In this document: piece by piece, positions 8,678 to 15,266 of the stretch
Numbering within the stretch: position 1 is the first letter of the stretch
How the letters are laid out: each line of letters opens with the position of its first letter
Assembly (NCBI RefSeq): GCF_002250705.1
Contig: NZ_NMVP01000038.1
Location: 62,001 to 126,000 of the forward strand
Direction of reading: 5' to 3'
DNA length: 64,000 nucleotides
From: Enemella evansiae
GTDB lineage: Bacteria; Actinomycetota; Actinomycetes; Propionibacteriales; Propionibacteriaceae
Position numbers and translations under genes: made by a program
The notes under the pieces: generated by a model
Seen by the model: the letters and a program-made list of their open reading frames with translations, nothing else
Told to the model about the DNA's origin: nothing
Databases searched by the model: none

Positions 8678-9241
8678 GTGAGCGACCCGCAGCCCGCCGA
8701 GCAGGCCACCCGCTATCAGCCACTCCCGCCCGAACAGCGCCCGCACAAGCAACGCAGCGCCGTCCGGGTGGTGGTGCAGGCCGGGGACGAGGTGCTGCTC
8801 TTCGAGGACTCCGATCCGGGTTATCCCGGCATCACCTGGTGGGTGGTGCCCGGTGGCGGCATCGATCCCGGTGAGACCGCCGCCCGGGCCGCGGTCCGCG
8901 AGGTCGCCGAGGAGACCGGGTTGCAGATCACCGAGCACCAGCTGATCGGGCCGATCAGCCGCCGATTGGCGGTGCACGGCTATTCGGATCAGGTGCTGGA
9001 GCAGACCGAGGACTTCTATCTGGTCCGGGTGCCGCGGTTCGTGGTGGACACCGCCGGCTTCACCGAGGACGAGAAGATCACCCTGCAGTCGCACCGCTGG
9101 TGGCCGCTCGCCGAGCTGCGTACCACCACCGCCTGGATCTGGCCGCGCTACCTGCTGGAGCTGATCGGCTGGGCCGACGAACCCGAGGGCTGGGTGCACG
9201 AACTCGGCCGGGAGACCGACGAGTCGACGCTGGCGGTGTGA
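8678..9241 (+). CDS. Nudix hydrolase
   Basis: A 187-residue Nudix protein. The full Nudix box G-x5-E-x7-REVAEETGL runs from about residue 62 and supplies the metal-binding glutamates, so it should hydrolyse a nucleoside-diphosphate-linked compound; the substrate is not evident. GTG 8678 starts the homologous part; the upstream in-frame reading is only antisense to helR. Divergent from helR across 132 bp. Confidence 0.88.
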   Translation: MSDPQPAEQATRYQPLPPEQRPHKQRSAVRVVVQAGDEVLLFEDSDPGYPGITWWVVPGGGIDPGETAARAAVREVAEETGLQITEHQLIGPISRRLAVHGYSDQVLEQTEDFYLVRVPRFVVDTAGFTEDEKITLQSHRWWPLAELRTTTAWIWPRYLLELIGWADEPEGWVHELGRETDESTLAV

Positions 9242-9313
9242 ACCGGAGACAGACCGCGGGTGAGGCGCTAGCGTTACCGCCAAACCGTTACGCGACAGGA
9301 AGTGAGCCACACG

Positions 9314-9733
9314 ATGTCCACCGCACGCGAACTGATGACCAGCCCCGCCCAGACCCTCGCCCCGACCGATTCGGTGGTGACCGCCGCCCAGGCGCTGGCG
9401 AAGAACGATGTCGGCTCGATGCCGGTGGTGGACGACAACGGCATCCTCGCCGGTGTCCTCACCGACCGCGATCTGGTGGTACGCGGGCTCGCCGAGGGCG
9501 TTGACCCCGAGCGCGGCACCGTCGCCGACGTGCTCACCGAGACCGTCGTGGTGGTCGAGGCCGACGACGACGAGGCCGCGGTGATCAACGCGCTCGCGCA
9601 GAACCAGGTCCGCCGCCTGCCGGTGATGGAGAACAACAAGGTGGTCGGCGTGATCAGCCAGGCCGATCTGGCCCGCGAGCTGAGCAACTCCCAGACCGGT
9701 GACGTGGTCGCGGAGATCTCCCGCAAGGAGTGA
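9314..9733 (+). CDS. Two-CBS-domain protein
   Basis: A 139-residue protein made of two CBS domains: ARELMTSPAQTLAPTDSVV opens the first and VLTETVVVVEADDDE the second, with VLTDRDLV and VISQADLA as their closing strands. Stand-alone CBS pairs bind adenosine nucleotides and act as regulators; it resembles mycobacterial hypoxic response protein Hrp1. ATG 9314 is preferred over GTG 9302 because GGAAG at 9298-9302 serves it. TAGCGT at 9269-9274 is a likely -10. Confidence 0.88.
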   Translation: MSTARELMTSPAQTLAPTDSVVTAAQALAKNDVGSMPVVDDNGILAGVLTDRDLVVRGLAEGVDPERGTVADVLTETVVVVEADDDEAAVINALAQNQVRRLPVMENNKVVGVISQADLARELSNSQTGDVVAEISRKE

Positions 9734-9739
9734 CCTCAA

Positions 9740-9805
9740 CCCCTGACGGAGCCGCCCCCTCACGAGATCGCTGTCACGAAAATCGGGGCGGCTCCGTCAC
9801 AGGGG
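9740..9805. repeat. Inverted repeat spanning the ECF41 promoter
   Basis: Arms 9740-9758 and 9785-9805 pair along 19 bp with a 2-nt bulge, around a 26-nt interior. The right arm ends 1 bp before ATG 9807. It may be the end of the CBS transcript, an operator, or both. Confidence 0.7.
9772..9798 (+). promoter_or_regulatory. ECF41-type autoregulatory promoter
   Basis: TGTCACG (9772-9778), 16 bp, CGTC (9795-9798). The published ECF41 consensus is TGTCACA-N16-CGTC. The CGTC lies 8 bp before ATG 9807, which has no normally spaced ribosome site, so the mRNA would be leaderless or nearly so. Confidence 0.65.
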
Positions 9806-9806
9806 C

Positions 9807-10259
9807 ATGACCAATCGGATCAACATCCACAAGACCAACAAGCTCGGCATCGCCGCCGTGCTCGGCATGGAGGCATACAACCGCCGCGGCATGGACGCCG
9901 GCCTCAAGGAGCTGGTGGTGCTGCGCGCCTCGCTGCTGAACGACTGCCGCTACTGCATCGCGATGCACCGCCGCGACGCGACGAAGCGCGGCGAGACCGC
10001 CGAACGCCTCGATGCGGTCGCCGACTGGCCGCAGCACCGCGAGCTGTTCACCCCGGCCGAGCAGCTGGCGCTGGAGTTCACCGACGCGGTGACCCGCATC
10101 CACGGTGAGGAATCGGTGCCCGATGAGCTCTACGACCGGGTGCAGGCGACCTTCGGTGAGGCCGGCACTGGACACCTGCTGCTGACGATCGCCACCATCA
10201 ACGTGTGGAATCGGCTCGCGATCAGCACCCGGATGGACCCGGCGACGCTCAAGCCGTGA
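9807..10259 (+). CDS. AhpD-like carboxymuconolactone decarboxylase family protein
   Basis: A 150-residue CMD-family protein with the AhpD redox motif C47-x2-C50-x3-H54 (CRYCIAMH), so a peroxidase-type disulfide chemistry is expected rather than lactone decarboxylation. Genes of this family are the characteristic partner of ECF41 sigma factors and here it directly precedes one, overlapping at GTGA. The purine run before the ATG (AGGGG, 1 bp away) is too close to act as a ribosome site. Confidence 0.88.
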   Translation: MTNRINIHKTNKLGIAAVLGMEAYNRRGMDAGLKELVVLRASLLNDCRYCIAMHRRDATKRGETAERLDAVADWPQHRELFTPAEQLALEFTDAVTRIHGEESVPDELYDRVQATFGEAGTGHLLLTIATINVWNRLAISTRMDPATLKP

Positions 10260-11074
10260 GCGACGATCTTGAACACCTTGGCGAACGCCGCCGGCTGACC
10301 GGCCTGGCCTACCGGCTCACCGGCGTCTGGGCCGACGCCGAGGAAGCCGTCGCCGAGGCGTACGCCCGCCTGCTGGCCGCCGATCCGCCGCGCGAACCCG
10401 CAGCCTGGCTGACCACGGTGACAACCCGGCTGGCCATCGACCGGCTGCGGGCCCGGCAGCGCGAGGCCTATGTCGGGCCATGGCTGCCCGAGCCGATCGA
10501 CACCGCCCTGCTGCCCGAGGAATCCGTTGTACAGCAGCAGACCCTGCGGCTGGGGCTGCTGGCGCTCTGCGAACAGCTGAAGGGCGCCGAGCGCGCGGCC
10601 TTCGTGCTGCGCGAGGCGTACGCGATGTCCTATGCCGAGATCGGGCTGGTCCTCGGTGTCGCCGAGGCGACCGCCCGCCAGCACGTCAGCCGCGCCCGGC
10701 GGCGGCTCCAGGTGCCCGACCTGGAATCGAGCGTCGCTGCGGAGACCGAGGCGCTAACCCGGCTCGCCGAGGCGCTCGCATCCGGTGAGGTGGCACAGGT
10801 GGCCGCCCTGCTCACCGACGACGCCCAGGTGTGGACCGACGGCGGTGGCGTGGTGTCGGCGGCCCGCAACGTGATCCTCGGCCCCGAGAAGTGCGCCCGG
10901 TTCCTGGTCGGCACGTCGCTGGCCAGCATCGTCGCACCGCTGACGGTGAACGGCCGTCCGGGTGTGACCGCGAACAGCAAGGGGGTACGCCGGGTCGGCT
11001 GGCTGGTGCTGCGCGGCGACCGGATCGCCCGCGTCTGCATCATGTCCAACCCGGCGAAACTGGCCCGGATCTGA
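10256..11074 (+). CDS. ECF41-family RNA polymerase sigma factor
   Basis: A 272-residue extracytoplasmic-function sigma factor: sigma2 (about 10-75), linker with WLPEP (76-80), sigma4 (about 95-155, with SYAEIGLVLGV) and a fused C-terminal SnoaL-like domain. ECF41 proteins have no anti-sigma partner; the SnoaL domain regulates them through DGGGK and NPDKL motifs. Here these read DGGGV (195-199) and NPAKL (265-269), so the Lys of the first is lost. GTG 10256 overlaps the CMD stop, giving the classic CMD-ECF41 operon. Confidence 0.9.
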   Translation: MSDDLEHLGERRRLTGLAYRLTGVWADAEEAVAEAYARLLAADPPREPAAWLTTVTTRLAIDRLRARQREAYVGPWLPEPIDTALLPEESVVQQQTLRLGLLALCEQLKGAERAAFVLREAYAMSYAEIGLVLGVAEATARQHVSRARRRLQVPDLESSVAAETEALTRLAEALASGEVAQVAALLTDDAQVWTDGGGVVSAARNVILGPEKCARFLVGTSLASIVAPLTVNGRPGVTANSKGVRRVGWLVLRGDRIARVCIMSNPAKLARI

Positions 11075-11075
11075 G

Positions 11076-11978
11076 TCAGTTCGGCAGTCCCAGCGTGGTC
11101 AGCGTCTGCGCATGCCGCTTCAACCCGGCCTCGATCATCTCCGGATGGTCGGCGTACCAGGCCCGCTGGGTCTCGGCGAGCTCCTCCTCGCTGACCTGGC
11201 GGCCGTCGATCGTCCACCCGGTCCGCGCCTCGCCGTTCAGCGACAGTTCGTCGACCACCCAGTCGGGGATCGGGGCCAGCAGGCCGCCCAGCAGTTCCCG
11301 GCCGGGGTCGGCGACCGAGCCCGACAGTCCCAGCTCCTCGGCGATCCGGCCGGCGAGTCCGATCAGCACCGGATTGCCCGGATGGTTGATCACATTGGTC
11401 GCCGCGGTATCGGCCTCGGTGAGCAGATCGTCGGCCAGCAGGGTCTCGTCCTTGTCCTGGCGGCGCTTCAGCTCCTCGCGCGACTCGTCGGCGATGGTAC
11501 GCACCGCGCCCGCCGGCGGTCGGTGATCCAGCGGTACCCCGGTCAGCACCCGCAGATCGTGGTAGGGCACCCCGGGCGGGTCACCCGCCTCACCGCGGAC
11601 CAGCACCTGGAACGGGTGCAGCGGCGCCCAGAACAGCGCCGGGATCCGGACCACCCGCGCATCGTTGGTGCGTTCGGCCACCTGCGCGCTGCCCAGCGGC
11701 AGGTCGCGGTAGTCATCGCGGACCGGCTGGGCGATCAGCGCGGTGGTCTTCGCCAGGGTGCGCTCCAGATGCGGCAGGTCGTCCTCGGTCAGCTCGTGCA
11801 CCGCCGGGATCCGTACCGTCGACCACTGATCCCCGACGAGCGGATCCAGCAGTACGCGCAGGGCCTCGGCCTGGCAATTCCCCCAGACCATCAGGCAGGG
11901 GCCCGAGGTCTCCCGGTGCCCGTAGAACTCTCCGTAATGCCATTCCCGCGGATCGACTCCGTCCGGCATATCAGTCAT
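11076..11978 (-). CDS. WcbI-like polysaccharide biosynthesis protein
   Basis: A 300-residue protein with the WcbI hallmark VWGNCQAEALR near residue 32. WcbI in Burkholderia capsule loci is a putative acetyltransferase of the SGNH-like type. No capsule genes flank it, so its substrate is open; an older duty in glycan or lipid modification is possible. Convergent with the ECF41 gene (1 bp apart). Its promoter has TATATT 6 bp before ATG and an adjoining 12-bp palindrome. Confidence 0.7.
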   Translation of the reverse strand: MTDMPDGVDPREWHYGEFYGHRETSGPCLMVWGNCQAEALRVLLDPLVGDQWSTVRIPAVHELTEDDLPHLERTLAKTTALIAQPVRDDYRDLPLGSAQVAERTNDARVVRIPALFWAPLHPFQVLVRGEAGDPPGVPYHDLRVLTGVPLDHRPPAGAVRTIADESREELKRRQDKDETLLADDLLTEADTAATNVINHPGNPVLIGLAGRIAEELGLSGSVADPGRELLGGLLAPIPDWVVDELSLNGEARTGWTIDGRQVSEEELAETQRAWYADHPEMIEAGLKRHAQTLTTLGLPN

Positions 11979-11984
11979 GAAGGA

Positions 11985-12002
11985 AATATATATGTCGACA
12001 TA
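11985..12002 (-). promoter_or_regulatory. Promoter with palindromic operator, WcbI-like gene
   Basis: Minus strand: TATATT (11985-11990), 6 bp, ATG 11978. The perfect palindrome TATGTCGACATA (11991-12002) abuts the -10 in the spacer region, a good place for repressor binding. Confidence 0.5.
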
Positions 12003-12046
12003 AGACGTGAATAGGGGCCTGGCGCGGTCCCGGGATGGCGTACGCC

Positions 12047-12727
12047 TCAGGGCTTGGGGATCTCGGTGACGATCAGCCCGTTGATGCCCTCATCGCTGAT
12101 CACCAGCAGCGCCGGACCGGGCGGCATCTCCACCGAGACCCAGCCCTCCTTGGACTGGCCGGCCTTCAACTCGTTGTCACCGAGCGGGTCCTTGCCGGCA
12201 CCGATCCCCGGCAGATACTCGTTCTTGCTGGTGTCGTAGACCGCGTAGTAATTCGGCGAGGTGAGCATCGTGCCCTCGGTGCAGTCGTAGCGCAGCTTCA
12301 GATTCAGATACTGCTTGCCCTCACCCGGGGGCAGGTCGCCCTTGTCGGACCATTCGGCCGCGGCCACCATGATCGTGCCCTTGCCGTAGAGCCCCTCGAC
12401 GGTCACCCGCTGCCCGACCGAGCCGTGCTGCAGCGGTGCCGGCGTCCCGGTACGCGGGGTGAGCGTCGGGGTCGGGGAGGCATCCACGTCACCCGTCGGC
12501 TGGGTCACCTGCATCCGGATGAAGAAGAACAGCACCACCAGCGCGGCGAGCAGCACCCCCGCGCCGAGCACCAGGACCGGGGTCGGGAACTTCTTCCCCC
12601 GCCCGGCGGGGGCCGGCGGCGGACCAGGGGTGTGCTCGGGCTCGGCGACGTAGTCATCGTCACCGGGCATCGGTCGGTGTCCCGGTTCGGGGAGCTCGGA
12701 CTCGGGGTCGGGTTGCTGCCTGCTCAC
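12047..12727 (-). CDS. Single-pass membrane protein with extracellular Ig-like (DUF4352-type) domain
   Basis: 226 residues: acidic, Pro-rich cytoplasmic head (1-45), one membrane helix (about 48-70), a Pro/Thr linker, then a beta-rich extracellular domain (about 98-226) with the pattern of DUF4352-type Ig-like domains (YLNLKLRYDC, GWVSVEMP). The GTG start is preceded by TATCCT at 7 bp and no ribosome site. Substrate or partner unknown. Confidence 0.65.
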   Translation of the reverse strand: MSRQQPDPESELPEPGHRPMPGDDDYVAEPEHTPGPPPAPAGRGKKFPTPVLVLGAGVLLAALVVLFFFIRMQVTQPTGDVDASPTPTLTPRTGTPAPLQHGSVGQRVTVEGLYGKGTIMVAAAEWSDKGDLPPGEGKQYLNLKLRYDCTEGTMLTSPNYYAVYDTSKNEYLPGIGAGKDPLGDNELKAGQSKEGWVSVEMPPGPALLVISDEGINGLIVTEIPKP

Positions 12728-12734
12728 TCGGAGA

Positions 12735-12740
12735 AGGATA
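12735..12740 (-). promoter_or_regulatory. -10 box, leaderless membrane protein gene
   Basis: TATCCT with 7 bp to GTG 12727. Confidence 0.5.
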
Positions 12741-12768
12741 TGTGGGTCGGCGCCAGCGTGCCTCCCGG

Positions 12769-14439
12769 TCAGTCCGAGCCCGGTTCCTGATCGACGGTGT
12801 CCAGTTCCTCGGCGTCGATGATCCGGTAGGCGTACCCCTGCTCGGCCAGGAAACGCTGTCGGTGCTGGGCGAAATCGGCGTCCACGGTGTCGCGGGCCAC
12901 CACCGCATAGAAGCGGGCGGTCACCCCGTCGGACTTCGGTCGCAGCAACCGGCCGAGCCGCTGCGCCTCCTCCTGCCGGGAGCCGAACGAACCGGAGACC
13001 TGGATCGCGACCTGTGCCGAGGGCAGGTCGACCGAGAAGTTCGCGACCTTGGAGACCACCAGCAGGTCGATCTCGCCGCTGCGGAACTGGTCGTAGAGCT
13101 GCTGGCGCTGCCGGGTGGTGGTCTCACCCTTGATCAGCGGGGCGCCCAGGCGTTCGGCCAACTCGTCCAGCTGGTCCACGTACTGCCCGATCACCAGCCG
13201 CGGGACGCCCTGGTGGTGGCGTACCAGCTCCTCGACGATCTCGGTCTTCGCATCCGCGGTCGCGGCCAGCCGATAGCGCGCCTCCGGATCGGCCATCGCG
13301 TACGCCAACCGGTCCGCCTCGGGCAGCGTGACCCGCACCTCGACGCAGTCGGCGGGCGCGATCCAGCCCTGCGCCTCGATGTCCTTCCACGGGGCGTCGA
13401 ACCGCTTCGGCCCGATCAGGGAGAACACATCGCCCTCCCGGCCGTCCTCGCGGACCAGCGTCGCGGTCAGCCCGAGCCGGCGGCGGGCCTGCAGATCGGC
13501 GGTGCGCCGGAAGACCGGCGCCGGCAGCAGGTGCACCTCGTCATAGATCACCAGCCCCCAGTCGCGGGCATCGAACAGCTCCAGGTGCTGGTGCACGCCG
13601 CCGCGCTTGGTGGTGATCACCTGGTAGGTCGCGATGGTGACCGGCCGGATCTCCTTGCGGGCACCGGAATATTCGCCGATCTCGTCCTCGGTGAGATGGG
13701 TACGCCGCAGCAGCTCGTCCTTCCACTGCCGGGCGGACACGGTGTTGGTGACCAGGATCAGCGTGGTGCTGCCGGCCATCGCCATCGCGGCGGCACCGAC
13801 GATCGTCTTGCCGGCCCCGCAGGGCAGCACCACGACCCCGGATCCACCGTGCCAGAAGGATTCCGCGGCGAGCTGCTGGTAGGGCCGCAGCGCCCAGTCG
13901 GCGTCCTCACCGGCGGAGAGTTCGATGGTGTGCCGCTCGCCGTCCACGTAACCGGCGAGATCCTCCGCGGGCCAGCCCAACTTGAGCAGCACCTGCTTGA
14001 GATGGCCCCGTTCGGAGGGGTGCACCACCACGGTGTCCTCGTCGATGCGGGCGCCGACCAGCCCCTTCACCTTGGCCGAGCGCAGCACCTCGGTGAGCAC
14101 CGGGCGGTCGGTGGTGACCAGCACCAGGCCGTGGGTCGGATGCTTCTCGATCCGCAACCGGCCGTAGCGGCCCATCGTGTCGGCGACATCGACCAGCAGC
14201 GAGCTCGGCACCGGATACCGCGACCAGGTGATCAGGGTGTCCACGACCTGCTCGGCGTCATGGCCGGCCGCGCGCGCGTTCCACAGCCCGAGCGGGGTGA
14301 GCCGGTAGGTGTGGATGTGTTCGGGGGCGCGCTCCAACTCGGCGAAGGGCGCGATCGCGATCCGGCACGCCTCCGCGTCGGGGTGGTCCACCTCGAGCAG
14401 CAGGGTCCGATCGGACTGGACGACCAGTGGGCCCGGCAT
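12769..14439 (-). CDS. XPB/Rad25-family DNA helicase
   Basis: A 556-residue superfamily 2 helicase of the bacterial XPB type. Order: damage-recognition-like N-terminal part, Walker A CGAGKT (about 203-208), DEVH box (about 296), GLTAT (about 328), and a C-terminal RecA-like domain with QRLGRLLRPK. XPB unwinds or remodels DNA 3' to 5'; the bacterial role in repair is little known. ATG 14439 overlaps the stop of the upstream gene (ATGA), so an earlier start is unlikely. It is one of four minus-strand genes (18442-12769) linked by overlaps or short gaps. Confidence 0.92.
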   Translation of the reverse strand: MPGPLVVQSDRTLLLEVDHPDAEACRIAIAPFAELERAPEHIHTYRLTPLGLWNARAAGHDAEQVVDTLITWSRYPVPSSLLVDVADTMGRYGRLRIEKHPTHGLVLVTTDRPVLTEVLRSAKVKGLVGARIDEDTVVVHPSERGHLKQVLLKLGWPAEDLAGYVDGERHTIELSAGEDADWALRPYQQLAAESFWHGGSGVVVLPCGAGKTIVGAAAMAMAGSTTLILVTNTVSARQWKDELLRRTHLTEDEIGEYSGARKEIRPVTIATYQVITTKRGGVHQHLELFDARDWGLVIYDEVHLLPAPVFRRTADLQARRRLGLTATLVREDGREGDVFSLIGPKRFDAPWKDIEAQGWIAPADCVEVRVTLPEADRLAYAMADPEARYRLAATADAKTEIVEELVRHHQGVPRLVIGQYVDQLDELAERLGAPLIKGETTTRQRQQLYDQFRSGEIDLLVVSKVANFSVDLPSAQVAIQVSGSFGSRQEEAQRLGRLLRPKSDGVTARFYAVVARDTVDADFAQHRQRFLAEQGYAYRIIDAEELDTVDQEPGSD

Positions 14440-15224
14440 CAGTTGGTCGGGCTCGCCGACGGTGCGGGTGCCCGGTTCACCAGGTCCCGGGTGGGGCTGC
14501 TGGTCGGCGGGGCCGTCTCGTACCAACCGGGGGACGGTGTCGGGTCATCCAGCGGCTCGGGCTCGTGGTAGGTGACGGTCGGCGCGTTGGTGCCCTGCAT
14601 CCGGTCGTTGTAGGCGATCACCGTGACCGTGAACGAACCGGCCCGGGTCGGGCAGGCCAGCGTGGTCGAGGTGCCGCCGACGATCACCGAGCCCTGGTTG
14701 CTGGCGTACACGGTGTAGCGGGTCGCGCCCTCGGAGCGGCTCCATGCGACGGTGAACAGATTGCCGCCGTTGCACTCGGAAAGGCTGGTGCTGCTGATGA
14801 TCTCGAAATCTCCTGGTGGTCCGTCGGGTCCTGGTGCGGTGGTCTGGGTGCCCGGTCGCGGCCGGGCCGGCGGGGCGTCGCCACCCCGGGGCGGGGCCGC
14901 CACCGGGGAGGCGGCCGCGGTGGGCGGCGCGGCGACGGTGCGGTTCGGGTCCGGTGCCGGCGTCCGGTCGGTCCGATGGGTCCGGCTCGGCGCCGGGGTG
15001 GCCTCGCGGGCGGGGGCCGTGGTGACCGGGTCCGGTGCCGGGGTCTGGGCCGGTGTCGCCGCGGCGGTCGGGCTGGGCGTCGGGGACGGGGACTGGGTCT
15101 CCACCGGGCGGCTCGCACCGCTGACCGCCTCCGGTCCCTGGTGTCTGGGCACCAGGATCAGCGCCAGCACCCCGAGGGCAATGGCGTAGCCGGCAACGAT
15201 CCGGCGGACGACTTCCGGACGCAC
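14439..15224 (-). CDS. Membrane-anchored protein with Pro/Thr/Ala linker and Fn3-like domain
   Basis: 261 residues: N-terminal membrane anchor or uncleaved signal (about 8-26), a 110-residue Pro/Ala/Thr-rich stalk, and a fibronectin-III-like domain (about 140-220; TRYTVYASNQG, FTVTVIAYND). Exported and probably surface-exposed, an odd partner between two helicase-related genes. Own -10 box TAGGCT 6 bp before the GTG. Its TGA overlaps the XPB ATG. Confidence 0.7.
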   Translation of the reverse strand: MRPEVVRRIVAGYAIALGVLALILVPRHQGPEAVSGASRPVETQSPSPTPSPTAAATPAQTPAPDPVTTAPAREATPAPSRTHRTDRTPAPDPNRTVAAPPTAAASPVAAPPRGGDAPPARPRPGTQTTAPGPDGPPGDFEIISSTSLSECNGGNLFTVAWSRSEGATRYTVYASNQGSVIVGGTSTTLACPTRAGSFTVTVIAYNDRMQGTNAPTVTYHEPEPLDDPTPSPGWYETAPPTSSPTRDLVNRAPAPSASPTN

Positions 15225-15230
15225 GCGCCA

Positions 15231-15236
15231 AGCCTA
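15231..15236 (-). promoter_or_regulatory. -10 box, leaderless Fn3 protein gene
   Basis: TAGGCT with 6 bp to GTG 15224; an internal promoter that would also drive XPB. Confidence 0.55.
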
Positions 15237-15266
15237 CCCGAGGGGGGTGGGCGTCCCGTGGGGATT

